Assembly: GCA_965249645.1 (NCBI GenBank)
Contig: CBDFML010000012.1
Span: forward strand, 558,001-622,000
Direction of reading: 5' to 3'
Length of the DNA: 64,000 nucleotides
Source: CAVOEB01 sp965249645
GTDB taxonomy: Bacteria; Pseudomonadota; Alphaproteobacteria; UBA828; JAPUJA01
The notes under the pieces were generated by a model. It saw only the letters and a list, made by a program, of their open reading frames with translations. It was not told the origin of the DNA and searched no databases. Positions 1 through 8,981 of this stretch are shown here, in pieces. Each line of letters opens with the position of its first letter. Within the stretch, counting starts at the first letter, position 1. Made by a program: the position numbers and the translations under genes.

Positions 1-1114
1 CTTCCTGCTGGGCCTCGGTAGCCATGACGTCCTGATCGTTGATCTGGCCCCAGAACTCCGCGGCCTGCTCGCGCTTCTGCTCGGTCTCGGGATCGGCGGG
101 ATGGTCCCCGGGAAAGTAAACCGCCGCCTTGAGGAGGGTTTTGTCGGGTGCAAGTGGCAGCCACATCAGAGTAACAGTGTGGTCGCTCAGCACGCCCATC
201 GCGACGTTGGGGAACAGGGTCATGATATAGGATCGGTGATCGAAGGCCGGCGTCTCACTCACCGGCTCGAGCCCTTCGGGCCAACCGGTCTGGCGGTGTC
301 CGACTACCCAGTCCGTTGCGAGCCAGATCGACTTGTCCTGCAACTCGATGAAGCATTCCTCGACGATGTTGTTGGGATTTGGTGCCAGGCCGGGATGGTC
401 GGGATGGCGCCAGCGTAGCTGCGGATGGATGAACGGTTCGTGATAAAAATCGAGCAGACCCTCGACCCCCAGCTTCCAGTTGCAGTTGGAGGTCTGCTCG
501 TCGGTGACGGTGGCTTTTAGCCCGTCCCAGGCGTATCGGCCCCAGTCATCGACGGCGGCTGCAAAGTTGTCCTTGAGCGGCGGTGCCTTGCCCGAGATGT
601 CCAGATAGACCACGTCCCACAGAACGTCGCAGCGGATCGGTACCAGGCCATTCTCGGCCCGGTCGATGGCATTGGATACGGGCGGTGGTTTGCCGGCTTT
701 CTCGCTGTCCCAGAACGGTGTGGTGAGTAGTTCGCCGTCGATGCCGTACGTCCAGGAGTGATAGATGCAGCGAAACCGCGTCACCGCTTTTTCCGGTTCG
801 AGGAGCACCTTGGTGCCCCGGTGGCGGCAGACATTGTGAAAGGCTCGCAGGTCACCGGCTTTGCCGCGCACAACGATTACGGGAATTCCGGCAACGGAGA
901 GCGGAAGCGCATCGCCGGGGTCCGGAATCTGGTGGGCGAAACAGACGCCCATCCAGCCGGCGTGAAACAGTTTGCGTTGCTCGAAGTCGAAATAGTCCTG
1001 GCTGGTGTATATGATCGGCGGCAGCCCTTGCGCTTCACCGACCTCCTGATTGACGGAATCGATTCGATCTTGCGGAATGAAATCCGCAATCGATTGCGCT
1101 TCATGCATGAGCAT
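1..1114 (-). CDS. Rieske-type ring-hydroxylating oxygenase alpha subunit (3' end outside window)
   Basis: Non-heme iron oxygenase subunit that uses electrons from a reductase partner to hydroxylate or demethylate a small substrate in the cytoplasm. The N-terminal half carries the Rieske [2Fe-2S] signature (NVCRHRG, then CIYHSW about 20 residues later). The catalytic domain has NWK-x3-E-x3-DFYH-x4-H, the bridging Asp plus His/His mononuclear iron site. I chose the ATG at 1114 because AGGGAG lies upstream at normal spacing. About 371 codons are present and the C-terminus is cut by the window edge. No ferredoxin reductase gene is visible. Substrate is unassigned; glycine-betaine or carnitine demethylase-type relatives are as likely as aromatic dioxygenases. 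Confidence 0.9.
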   Translation of the reverse strand, partial: MLMHEAQSIADFIPQDRIDSVNQEVGEAQGLPPIIYTSQDYFDFEQRKLFHAGWMGVCFAHQIPDPGDALPLSVAGIPVIVVRGKAGDLRAFHNVCRHRGTKVLLEPEKAVTRFRCIYHSWTYGIDGELLTTPFWDSEKAGKPPPVSNAIDRAENGLVPIRCDVLWDVVYLDISGKAPPLKDNFAAAVDDWGRYAWDGLKATVTDEQTSNCNWKLGVEGLLDFYHEPFIHPQLRWRHPDHPGLAPNPNNIVEECFIELQDKSIWLATDWVVGHRQTGWPEGLEPVSETPAFDHRSYIMTLFPNVAMGVLSDHTVTLMWLPLAPDKTLLKAAVYFPGDHPADPETEQKREQAAEFWGQINDQDVMATEAQQE

Positions 1115-1150
1115 GGCGACTTTCTCCCTGTAACGACGGCTCTGACTCTA

Positions 1151-1176
1151 CAGTCTTGCCGGACAGTCTTGCCGGA
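1151..1176. repeat. Perfect tandem duplication of a 13-bp unit
   Basis: CAGTCTTGCCGGA occurs twice head to tail with no mismatch (1151-1163 and 1164-1176), in the gap upstream of the Rieske oxygenase. The unit length exceeds one helical turn. Either a slippage product or a pair of direct binding sites; nothing else in the gap decides. Confidence 0.7.
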
Positions 1177-1346
1177 CGCAACACCTTGAAGATGGTGGCC
1201 TCTTTTTTTGTCCATCATAGAAGGATTCCATGGCCATGGCACCCTTCTCTGGCAACCCGCCAAACGACTAGGGAGGGCATAAAGATTGCGATGGGCGCGT
1301 CGAGATCAGGCCGACTTGGGAGGATGCCGGACGGGGCGGCTGATGC

Positions 1347-1565
1347 CTACTTGTTGTCGTCGTTCGACCCGCTGAAAAAGCGGCCCACGACGCGGCCGGC
1401 CTCGCGCGCCGGATCTTTTGCCGCCGCGACCTCGACGAATTTGTCGGCTGCCTTGTCCATTTTACTGTCGACCTTGACCGCGGCATCGACGGCGGCACGC
1501 TGTACCCGTGGATCGGCCGCGGCCCGCTTGGCCAGCTTCCACATTATCGTCCGAATGAGTGACAT
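1347..1565 (-). CDS. Small hypothetical protein, 72 aa
   Basis: I do not recognise a named family. The protein is highly charged and Ala/Lys/Asp-rich, mostly predicted helix, begins MSLIRTIMWKLAKRAAADPR and ends with a polar FFSGSNDDNK tail, with no clear signal peptide. The ATG is preceded by GGGAGAAC at good spacing, and the gene lies 21 bp downstream of the SnoaL-like gene on the same strand, so it is probably co-transcribed with it. The charged helical look resembles small stress or scaffold proteins of alphaproteobacteria, but I assign no function. Confidence 0.6.
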   Translation of the reverse strand: MSLIRTIMWKLAKRAAADPRVQRAAVDAAVKVDSKMDKAADKFVEVAAAKDPAREAGRVVGRFFSGSNDDNK

Positions 1566-1586
1566 GCTTCGTTCTCCCGGTACTTC

Positions 1587-2093
1587 TTACGTCGTCGTGC
1601 CGCGGAAGCGCTGGCTCGCCCAGCCCTGGTCGAGATTGGAAATCTGGTGCCAGTTGGCGATCACATGCTGGAAATACCAGCGGCCGTCACGCTTGACGAA
1701 GGTGTCGTCGTAGGTCGCGGTGCTGATGACGGAATCGCCGCTCTCGGCGCTGTGCTCGTCGGTCACAGTGGAAATTTCCAGCAGCGAGAAGGCCCCGGCC
1801 GCGCTCTCGCCCGAGGGTGCCACGTCGATGCGCGCGTTGGTAATGATATGAGTGATCCAGGGGGTTTCGCGCTCGGAGCCGTCGATGAAGTTATAAATTG
1901 CTGTGCGGCCCCTGTGGATACCGAGCATGTTGCTTTCCCATACCGCGTCTTCCACGAAAAGTTCCGCGACGGCCGTGGCGTCGTAGTTCCGGTCGCAGGC
2001 GGCGGCATAGTCCGCCTTGAGCCGCTTGATCGCCTCGATGTCCTCAAGGCGCGCAACGCGCCGGTCCAGATCGCTCCGTGTATCGCCAGGCAT
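1587..2093 (-). CDS. SnoaL-like / NTF2-fold protein, 168 aa
   Basis: Alpha+beta cone protein of the SnoaL-like family, which includes dehydratases, isomerases and the small subunits of Rieske oxygenases. The opening helix (EDIEAIKRLKADYAAACD), the FVEDAVWES strand and the terminal DGRWYFQHVIANWHQ strand are typical. Length fits a single domain. The start has a strong upstream AGGGG. It lies upstream of the Rieske oxygenase gene on the same strand, with the 72-aa gene between them, so it might serve as a partner subunit. That partnership is an inference. Confidence 0.75.
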   Translation of the reverse strand: MPGDTRSDLDRRVARLEDIEAIKRLKADYAAACDRNYDATAVAELFVEDAVWESNMLGIHRGRTAIYNFIDGSERETPWITHIITNARIDVAPSGESAAGAFSLLEISTVTDEHSAESGDSVISTATYDDTFVKRDGRWYFQHVIANWHQISNLDQGWASQRFRGTTT

Positions 2094-2240
2094 GGGCCCC
2101 TTCCCCCAAGCAGTTCATCGAGCCCGCCAGTCTAGACCAAGGAGGGCAATCTGCGCAGTCCGTGTCGGCGGAGCAGAACGCGAGCGCGATCTCTGATATG
2201 CTGCCTGCAAAATGAACGGACCCGGAAGTGCCACGGAGCC

Positions 2241-3302
2241 ATGGGCGCTTGGATCGATCAAATTCACGAGTTTGCCGCGCGCAAGCAGCCCTGCGTGCTG
2301 GTCACCGTTGCCGTGGTCAAGGGCTCCACCCCCCGCGAGGCGGGCGCGAAGATGCTCGTGACCGCCGAGGGCATCGCGGGGAGCATCGGCGGTGGTCATC
2401 TGGAGCTCAAGGCGATCGACGAGGCGCGGGCGCTGCTCGAGGGCGAGGTGCCGGCAAACCCGTTTGTTCGTGATTTTGCGCTGGGGCCCGCGTTGGGCCA
2501 GTGTTGCGGCGGCTTTACCTCGGTGCTCTTTGAGCCCCTCGGAGCAAGTGACCAGGGCTGGCTCAATACGCTTACGGTCGCTGCCGACGGGGAGCGGCCG
2601 GCCGCGCGGGTGGTTGGGCTGGACGACGGTGCCAAGGCAGCCTTCACGGCCGATCAGCAAAGCGGCGACGAAATCCCCGAGGCGGTTGCCGCCCTGGCCC
2701 GGGCGGCGCTGGAGGATGCCAGCGGTACCCGGATCGAGCCGGCAGGCGAGGGGAGTGCGCACTACGTGATCGATCCGGAAATTCCGCGCGGCTTTCGGGT
2801 CGTGCTGTTCGGTGCCGGCCATGTGGGCACGGCGCTGGTCACGACGCTGGCGAATTTGCCCTGCCGGGTCACTTGGATCGACAGCCGGGACGATGCTTTT
2901 CCGGTCGCCCTGCCCGACAACGTGACCACGCTGGTCTCGGACTTGCCCGCCTATGAGGCGGACGATGCGCCGCCCGGCGCGCTTTACCTCGTCATGACCC
3001 ACAGCCACGGCATCGACCTGCAGATCTGCGAGCGAGTGCTCAAACGGGGCGATTTTGCCTACCTCGGGTTGATCGGGTCGAAAACGAAGCGCGAGCGCTT
3101 CCGCCGTGACCTCGGCGCGAAGGGATTCCCGGCGGCCTCGCTCGACCGGATAACCTGCCCTATTGGAATTCCCGGTATTTCGGGCAAACATCCGGATGAG
3201 ATTGCCGTCGCCGTCGCTGCGGAGCTGTTGCAGATGGCGGAATCGGCTTCGGCACGACAAGCCGATGGAGCCATAGCGAGTGGCGGCTCGGCGGGTCCCT
3301 GA
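2241..3302 (+). CDS. xdhC: XdhC/CoxF-family molybdenum hydroxylase maturation factor
   Basis: Chaperone that binds molybdenum cofactor, helps its sulfuration and inserts it into xanthine dehydrogenase-type enzymes. The N-terminal XdhC domain has VKGSTPREAGAKMLV and the conserved CCGG (GQCCGGFTSVLFEPL). The C-terminal Rossmann-like domain shows FGAGHVG, MTHSHGIDLQ and GLIGSKTKR. At 353 aa it is of normal family length. CGGAG lies just before the ATG. The client is presumably XdhAB at 12.6-16.5 kb, so this chaperone is unlinked from the operon it should serve. Confidence 0.92.
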   Translation: MGAWIDQIHEFAARKQPCVLVTVAVVKGSTPREAGAKMLVTAEGIAGSIGGGHLELKAIDEARALLEGEVPANPFVRDFALGPALGQCCGGFTSVLFEPLGASDQGWLNTLTVAADGERPAARVVGLDDGAKAAFTADQQSGDEIPEAVAALARAALEDASGTRIEPAGEGSAHYVIDPEIPRGFRVVLFGAGHVGTALVTTLANLPCRVTWIDSRDDAFPVALPDNVTTLVSDLPAYEADDAPPGALYLVMTHSHGIDLQICERVLKRGDFAYLGLIGSKTKRERFRRDLGAKGFPAASLDRITCPIGIPGISGKHPDEIAVAVAAELLQMAESASARQADGAIASGGSAGP

Positions 3303-3348
3303 GGCAAGCACAAGTTGGGGACGATCAAAACAAGGGAGATAAAAAGCC

Positions 3349-3972
3349 ATGAGCGCAACCAAGTCGGATATCGGCTCGCTTAGCCACGAGCACAAGGTGC
3401 CCGGGCGGACCGGGTACAGTTTCGAAGTCAAGAAGGGGCAGAAGTTTCGCCTGACCGACCTCGAAGGGATGCAGCCCATCGATTTCTGGGTCTTCAACAA
3501 GGAAGACCAGTTCGAGTACATGTCCGTGGAGCATACCCGGGTCCATAACCTCAGCATGGATGTCCGGCCCGGTCAATCGGCGGTGAGCAACAAGCGCCGA
3601 CCTCTGGTGAGCATGGTCGAGGACAATTCCCCCGGCCAGCACGACATGCTGCTCGCAGCCTGCGATCAAACCCGGTTCGAGGGTCTGGGCCATGAGGGCT
3701 ATCACGTGAACTGCCAGGATAATCTTCACCAAGCGATTGCTGCGTTCGGGATCGAGCTGCCCTTTACGCCCCAGCCGTGGAACCTGTTCACCCATTTTCC
3801 CTGGACGTCGGACAAGCAGATCATGCTGCTCTCGCCCGACACCAAGCCCGGCGACAACATCACCTTCGAAGCCCAGATGGACATCGTGGTCGCGATTTCG
3901 GCCTGCCCGCAGGACATTACGCGGATCTGCGGCGACGAAAATACGGACGTGTTGGTAGAAGTCGGCTCATAG
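3349..3972 (+). CDS. DUF1989 (urea carboxylase-associated) family protein
   Basis: Cytosolic protein of the DUF1989 family, members of which sit beside urea or guanidine carboxylases and whose biochemical role is still unclear. The protein has the family layout: an N-terminal strand region around GYSFEVKKGQKFRLTDLEG, QPIDFWVFN in the middle, NCQDNLHQA, then NLFTHFPW and a terminal GDNITFEAQMDIVVAISACPQD. The conserved Cys and His residues could bind metal. It lies 46 bp after xdhC on the same strand. No carboxylase is in the window, but a guanidine-hydrolase-type locus lies 20 kb downstream. Confidence 0.85.
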   Translation: MSATKSDIGSLSHEHKVPGRTGYSFEVKKGQKFRLTDLEGMQPIDFWVFNKEDQFEYMSVEHTRVHNLSMDVRPGQSAVSNKRRPLVSMVEDNSPGQHDMLLAACDQTRFEGLGHEGYHVNCQDNLHQAIAAFGIELPFTPQPWNLFTHFPWTSDKQIMLLSPDTKPGDNITFEAQMDIVVAISACPQDITRICGDENTDVLVEVGS

Positions 3973-4070
3973 AGCTATTGAGGATTCGAATTTCGCCCCG
4001 AGCGCGTAATCCTGTTCAATGAGCGGGTAATTGGCGCGCTTCGGGGCGGCACATGCGGTCTCATCGACCT

Positions 4071-4094
4071 TTCCATTCGTGGATGGGAATGGAA
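4071..4094. terminator. Stem-loop between the DUF1989 gene and the BMP operon
   Basis: A perfect 8-bp inverted repeat, TTCCATTC at 4071-4078 and GAATGGAA at 4087-4094, with an 8-nt loop. No T-run follows, so it is either a weak or Rho-assisted terminator for the upstream unit or a regulatory palindrome. The rest of 3973-4182 shows nothing I can name. Confidence 0.4.
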
Positions 4095-4182
4095 GAATGG
4101 CTTGGACAAAGAGTTACCATAGTTGAGATTTAGGCTCGGGGCAGGAACGTGGCCATGTAGGCAACGGCCGCGGCCAAGGCGA

Positions 4183-4212
4183 TTGACAGGTGTATCGCCA
4201 ATCGTCAATAAT
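4183..4212 (+). promoter_or_regulatory. Sigma70-type promoter of the BMP transporter operon
   Basis: TTGACA at 4183-4188, an 18-nt spacer and AATAAT at 4207-4212 give near-consensus -35 and -10 boxes about 70 bp before the first start codon. The shared 26-bp element begins 2 bp after the -10, so it covers the expected start of transcription. Confidence 0.65.
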
Positions 4213-4213
4213 A

Positions 4214-4239
4214 GGATACCGTATCCGGTATTCGGATTG
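4214..4239 (+). promoter_or_regulatory. 26-bp three-half-site operator, copy 1
   Basis: GGATACCGTATCC (a perfect 13-bp palindrome around a central C) is followed by 7 nt and a third half-site GGATTG at 4234-4239. Two other copies with identical spacing and orientation occur at the codA-like/iclR gap and before hyuA. Placement over the start of transcription suggests repression. The encoded IclR protein is the obvious candidate binder. Confidence 0.7.
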
Positions 4240-4281
4240 ATGGTTAATCAAGCCATCGCAACGGCAAGGGAGAATTTCAAG

Positions 4282-5376
4282 ATGTTTAAATGGATTACGC
4301 GAACGCTCGCGGCTGTCGCTCTGAGCGTATTTGCTGTGTCGGCGGCCGACGCACAGGTGCAGATCGAGGGCGATCCCAAGATCGCCATGCTGCAACTGGC
4401 GACCATCAACGACGGTGGCTGGTCCGAGGCGCTCGAATACGCCCGGGTCAACACCGTCGACGCCTTGGGCATCGATATCGACTACACGGAGAACGTGCCC
4501 GAGGACAATTCGGAAATCCTGCGGATCATCGACCTCTATGTCGACCGCGGCTACAACATCATCATCGGCACCTCGTGGGGTTACGGCGACGCATTTCTTG
4601 AAGCCGCCAACAAGTACCCTAACGTTGCGTTCGTGAATTGCGCGGGCGAGACGAATTCCGCCAATCTCGAGAGCTTCTACGCCCGGAGCTATCAGGGCTG
4701 GTATCTCGCAGGGATCATCGCCGGCCATCTAACCCAGACCAAGAAGGTCGGCACTATCGGCGGCTATCCGCTCGGTGTGGTCAACTGGGATCTCAACGGC
4801 TTCCTGCGCGGCGCGCAGTCGGTCGACCCGGACATCCAGATGATCGGCGTCTTCGTCAATTCCTGGTATGACCCGGTCAAGGAGACCCAGGCCGCGGCAG
4901 CGCTGCTCGAGCAGGGTGCCGATGTGCTCGGTTCGAACATGAGTACGCCCGGTCCGCATCTCGCCTTCGCCGAAGAGGGCAAATGGTCGGTCGGCTTCCA
5001 GGTCGACACGTCGGGTGTGGCACCTGACGGGGTGGCGACCTCGATGGTCTACAAGTGGGAAGGCTATCTGGTCCCGACCATCGAAGCGATCATCGCCGGG
5101 ACCTGGGTACCCGCGGAGTGGGGTTGGTGGGAAGGCCTCCATTCGGGTGCTTTCGATGTCGATCCAATCGCGGATTGGGTGCCGGCGGCCGCTGTGGCGG
5201 ACGTCAATGCGGCGCGTCAGGCGATGATCGACGGTACCCTCGACCCCTTCCAGGGCCCGCTCTACAAGCAGGATGGTTCGCTCGCGGTTCCCGAGGGTGA
5301 AGTTGTCTCCGATGAGGATCTCTGGGGCATGACCTATTTCATCCAGGGCTCGATCGGGACGATGCCGGAAGAATAA
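4282..5376 (+). CDS. BMP-family ABC transporter substrate-binding protein
   Basis: Periplasmic receptor of the basic membrane protein (Bmp/PnrA) family, which typically binds nucleosides or purine-like ligands. Residues 1-24 form a Sec signal peptide (hydrophobic core AAVALSVFAVSA, cleavage near ADA-Q). The mature part has the expected ATINDGGWSE, DLYVDRGYNIIIGTSWGYGDA and SYQGWYLAGIIAGHLTQTKKVGTIGG. There is no lipobox, so it is soluble. I start at 4282 rather than further upstream because AGGGAG precedes this ATG and the signal peptide begins here. The ATPase and two permease genes follow on the same strand. Confidence 0.93.
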   Translation: MFKWITRTLAAVALSVFAVSAADAQVQIEGDPKIAMLQLATINDGGWSEALEYARVNTVDALGIDIDYTENVPEDNSEILRIIDLYVDRGYNIIIGTSWGYGDAFLEAANKYPNVAFVNCAGETNSANLESFYARSYQGWYLAGIIAGHLTQTKKVGTIGGYPLGVVNWDLNGFLRGAQSVDPDIQMIGVFVNSWYDPVKETQAAAALLEQGADVLGSNMSTPGPHLAFAEEGKWSVGFQVDTSGVAPDGVATSMVYKWEGYLVPTIEAIIAGTWVPAEWGWWEGLHSGAFDVDPIADWVPAAAVADVNAARQAMIDGTLDPFQGPLYKQDGSLAVPEGEVVSDEDLWGMTYFIQGSIGTMPEE

Positions 5377-5418
5377 GCCGGCTATTTCTCGGTCCTACTC
5401 CTTACTCGCGTTGCTGAG

Positions 5419-6921
5419 ATGAGCAAAGCCTTACAGATCACCGACGCGAGCAAGGAGTTCGACGGCCGTCCAGCGCTGCGCCACGCCTCGTTCGAGTGCG
5501 AATGGGGCGAGGTGCACGCGTTGCTCGGCGAAAACGGAGCCGGTAAATCGACCCTGATGAACGTCGTTTGCGGGCTCTACGCCCCGGATGAAGGGTCGAT
5601 TTCCGTCGACGGCCAGTCCGTCACCATTGCCGAGCCTGCCGAGGCGTCAAAACTCGGGATCGGCATGGTTCATCAGCATTACAAGCTGGTTAAACGATTT
5701 ACGGTCGCCGAGAACGTGGTTCTCGCTTGCGGCCCGGTGCTTGGCATCCGGGGCAAGAAAGAAGCGGCGGAGGCGATTGCGGCGAAGGCGGCGGAAGTCG
5801 GCTTCGAGATCGACCCGAACGCCGTCGTCGGCGATTTGTCGATCGCCGAGCAGCAACGCGTCGAGATTCTCAAGGTTCTGCTGCTGGGTGCGAAGATTCT
5901 CATCCTCGATGAGCCCACCGCCGTACTCACGGACCAGGAATCCGCAGCCGCGCTCTCCTTCTTGCAGCAACTCGCCATGGAAGGCCATGCGGTGGTTCTG
6001 ATCACCCACAAACTGCGCGAGGTGATCGGCTATTCGTCGCGGGTGACGGTGATGCGGCGCGGCGAGACCGTCATGGCGGGCGCTCAGACCGAGGGCCTCG
6101 ATGCGGGAACCCTGGCCCGGACAATGGTCGGCGAGGAGACCGTCAAGGAACAGCGCCGCGAGCGTCCTCTCGGGGAGGCACGGCTTCATATCGAAAATTT
6201 GACCGTGCCCCGAATCGGCGGAGGGATCGGCGTCGACGGCGCGGGCTTCGTGGTGCGCGGCGGTGAAATTTACGGGGTTGCGGGGATCGGCGGCAACGGC
6301 CAGCAGGAGTTGGCCGACGCCCTGATGGGCATGCGCAGCCCGCTGCACGGTCATATCAAGATCGACGGCACGAATGTTGCGGGCAGGGGTGTGCCGGCCT
6401 TTCGCGCACAGGGAATGCGCGCGATCCCCGCAGACCGCTTTCGCACCGGGCTTATGGCGGACCTGACCGTATACGAAAATCACGGTGTGACGGGCGTGCC
6501 CGCGGGCCAGTATGGCGGCTGGGCCTGGGTCAATCGTCACGCCATGCGGCGCGCCGCGGCCGAGGCAATCGAGGAGTACGGCATCCAGGGTGCGACACCC
6601 GACACCCCCGCGCGGCTGCTCTCGGGCGGCAACGCGCAAAAACTTCTGCTTTCGCGCGAGCTGGGCAAGGACACCAGCGTGATGGTCGCCCATTCGCCGA
6701 CCCGTGGGTTGGATGTCAGCGCCTACCAGACCGTCCATAATTTGCTCCAGCAAGCGGCCGATGAGGGCAGCGCGTGCGTGCTGATCAGCGAGGATCTCGA
6801 GGAGGTGCTCGCCATTTCGACTACAATTGCTGTTATTAGCCGGGGCCAGATCGTGGGAGTATTCCCAGCCGATCAGGTTTCGCGCGAGGATATCGGAAAG
6901 CTGATGATGGGTCATGCTTAG
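5419..6921 (+). CDS. ABC transporter ATP-binding protein, two nucleotide-binding domains
   Basis: Energises the BMP-type importer at the inner face of the membrane. The first domain is complete: Walker A GENGAGKST near residue 37, a Q-loop in HQHYKLVKR, LSIAEQQRVEI as signature and Walker B ILILDEP. The second domain (from about residue 250) has an altered Walker A (GIGGNGQQE), LLSGGNAQKLLLSREL and MVAHSPTRGLD. This asymmetry is normal for sugar/nucleoside-type importers (RbsA, NupA). The product is 500 aa, with an 8-bp overlap into the next permease gene. Confidence 0.94.
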   Translation: MSKALQITDASKEFDGRPALRHASFECEWGEVHALLGENGAGKSTLMNVVCGLYAPDEGSISVDGQSVTIAEPAEASKLGIGMVHQHYKLVKRFTVAENVVLACGPVLGIRGKKEAAEAIAAKAAEVGFEIDPNAVVGDLSIAEQQRVEILKVLLLGAKILILDEPTAVLTDQESAAALSFLQQLAMEGHAVVLITHKLREVIGYSSRVTVMRRGETVMAGAQTEGLDAGTLARTMVGEETVKEQRRERPLGEARLHIENLTVPRIGGGIGVDGAGFVVRGGEIYGVAGIGGNGQQELADALMGMRSPLHGHIKIDGTNVAGRGVPAFRAQGMRAIPADRFRTGLMADLTVYENHGVTGVPAGQYGGWAWVNRHAMRRAAAEAIEEYGIQGATPDTPARLLSGGNAQKLLLSRELGKDTSVMVAHSPTRGLDVSAYQTVHNLLQQAADEGSACVLISEDLEEVLAISTTIAVISRGQIVGVFPADQVSREDIGKLMMGHA

Positions 6922-7984
6922 TCCGATTTATCTCGTCCCGCGCCAGCAGATCCCGGTGTGGATGCGGGCGGCGACGTTCGTCGGCGGCATCGTTCTGGGC
7001 CTGCTGATCTCGTTCGGTATTCTCGTCGTTAGCGGCGTGACGCCGGGCCAGATCATCAACGAATTCGTGGTCTACGTCTTCCTCGACCTGAACGGGTTGG
7101 CGCAGGTGGTCACCGCTTCGACGCCGCTGGTTCTCGTGGGGTTGGCTTCGGCCGCCGCGCTCAAGCTCAAATTCTGGAATATCGGCGTCGAGGGCCAGAT
7201 GTGGCTGGGCTGTATCGCCGCCACGGGCGTCGCCCTCTACGACATCGGACCCGAATGGCTTCGCCTGCCGCTCATGTTCATCGCGGCCGCTGCGGCCGGG
7301 GCATTCTGGATCAGCATTCCGGCCTTCCTCAAGCTTCGTTTCGGGGTGAACGAGATCATTACCTCATTGCTGCTGACCTACGTCGCCTTCAAGCTCGTCG
7401 AACATCTTCTGTTCGGCGCCTGGCACGACCCGGGCAGCGCGTTTCCCAATTCGCGCCACTACGAAGAAGGGGTCGAGCGGCTCGCCCGCTTCGGCTGGGG
7501 GTCTTCGCACACGGGAATCTGGATAGCGGTTGGCGCCAGCCTTGTGCTCTGGTTCATCATGACCCGATCGCGTTTCGGCTTCTACATGGACGCCATCGGG
7601 GTCAACGTGAACACCGCGCGGGCGGCGGGCGTTCCCGTCGTGCTTACCATCGGGGTCGCGGTCGTCATGTCGGGCGGCCTTGCGGGCATGGCGGGCGCCG
7701 GCCTGATCGCCGGGCAGGAATACCGCATGACTCTGTTTATCGCCTGGGGCTACACGTTTAGCGGCATCGTCATCGCGTTTATCGGGCGCTTCCGACCGAT
7801 CCCGGTCGTCATTACTGCATTCGTGGTCGGCGGCGTCTATACCGCTGGCGACACGCTGATGGTGTTCTATCAATTGCCGCGCGCCATTACGACGCTGATT
7901 GAAGCCGTGATCCTTCTGAGCCTGATCGTAGTCGAGTTCTTCAGCCGCTATCACATCACATTCGGCGCGCAGGAGAGGGCGTAA
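6914..7984 (+). CDS. BMP-type ABC transporter permease 1
   Basis: Inner-membrane permease of the BPD_transp_2 family (RbsC/NupP-like), 356 aa with 8-10 hydrophobic helices. The family signature NIGVEGQMWLG and the helical-bundle motif RFGVNEIITSLLLTYVAF are present. A short non-helical stretch around HDPGSAFPNSRHYEEG is likely periplasmic. It overlaps the ATPase gene by 8 bp and shares one base with the next permease gene, so the importer components are translationally coupled. Confidence 0.93.
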   Translation: MLSPIYLVPRQQIPVWMRAATFVGGIVLGLLISFGILVVSGVTPGQIINEFVVYVFLDLNGLAQVVTASTPLVLVGLASAAALKLKFWNIGVEGQMWLGCIAATGVALYDIGPEWLRLPLMFIAAAAAGAFWISIPAFLKLRFGVNEIITSLLLTYVAFKLVEHLLFGAWHDPGSAFPNSRHYEEGVERLARFGWGSSHTGIWIAVGASLVLWFIMTRSRFGFYMDAIGVNVNTARAAGVPVVLTIGVAVVMSGGLAGMAGAGLIAGQEYRMTLFIAWGYTFSGIVIAFIGRFRPIPVVITAFVVGGVYTAGDTLMVFYQLPRAITTLIEAVILLSLIVVEFFSRYHITFGAQERA

Positions 7985-8913
7985 TGGGCGGCGATTTCAT
8001 CCTCAACTGGCTAGCGACCTCACCCAGTTTCGCGGCGCCCTACCTCATTGCCGCCCTCGGCCTGATGATCAACGAGCGTGCCGGGGTGCTCAATCTGGGG
8101 TGTGAAGGCATCATGTTGATCGGCGCCATGACTGCGGCCATCGTGAGCTTCCACACCGGGTCGGCCGGCCTCGGCGTACCCATCGCGATGCTGGCGGGCG
8201 CGCTCGTCTCACTCATATTCGGGATCGCGGTCGTCATCTTCCGCACCGACCAGGTGTTGACCGGGCTTATCATCGTCGCCTTCGGAGACGGTTTGACGGG
8301 CGTCGTCGGGCGGCCCTACATGTTCGAATCGGTTGCGGGGTTCCGGGGCCTCGATTTGGGCGCGCTGAGCGACATCCCTTGGCTCGGTCCGATCTTCTTC
8401 CAGCAGGATATCCTCGTCTACGCCACCGTCGTGCTCGCGATCGGCATCTGGTGGGGCTTGCACAAGTCCAACATCGGCCTGCGCCTGCGCGCCGTGGGTG
8501 AAGACCCGGCGACGGCGGACATCTCGGGCGTGAACATCCAGCTCTTCCGGTTGACTGCGGTGGTGCTGGGCGGTGCGATGTGCGGTCTGGCCGGGGCCTA
8601 TCTTTCGCTGGCGACGAGCTATGTCTGGATCGAGCATATGGTGGCGGGACGGGGCTGGATCGTCATCGCGCTGGTCATCTTCTCGGGCTGGAGGCCCGGG
8701 CGCGCGGTGATCGGCGCGCTGATCTTCGGCGGTGCCGAGGCGTTGATCCCGCGCATCCAGGCCATGGGCTTCGACGTGCCGATCTATATCGTGGGTATGC
8801 TTCCCTACATGCTGACGCTCGCAGTCCTCATCGTGCCGACCATCCTGCGCGGCGAGAAATCGCCTGCGCCCAGTAGCCTGCTGCTGAACTATCTTCGCCA
8901 GGACCGCCGCTAG
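7984..8913 (+). CDS. BMP-type ABC transporter permease 2
   Basis: Second inner-membrane permease, 309 aa. It has the shorter paralogous form seen in nucleoside importers: INERAGVLNLGCEGIMLIGAM near the N-terminus, FRTDQVLTGLIIVAFGDGLTG, and GLRLRAVGEDPATADISGVN as the cytoplasmic coupling region. It presumably pairs with permease 1 as a heterodimer. The uracil phosphoribosyltransferase gene follows after 68 bp, in the same direction. Confidence 0.93.
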   Translation: MGGDFILNWLATSPSFAAPYLIAALGLMINERAGVLNLGCEGIMLIGAMTAAIVSFHTGSAGLGVPIAMLAGALVSLIFGIAVVIFRTDQVLTGLIIVAFGDGLTGVVGRPYMFESVAGFRGLDLGALSDIPWLGPIFFQQDILVYATVVLAIGIWWGLHKSNIGLRLRAVGEDPATADISGVNIQLFRLTAVVLGGAMCGLAGAYLSLATSYVWIEHMVAGRGWIVIALVIFSGWRPGRAVIGALIFGGAEALIPRIQAMGFDVPIYIVGMLPYMLTLAVLIVPTILRGEKSPAPSSLLLNYLRQDRR

Positions 8914-8981
8914 CGCATTTCTCATCCGTCGACAGCGGATCGCCGATTGGGCAAAGTGGCCGCGAGGGGAGGGACGGGGCG

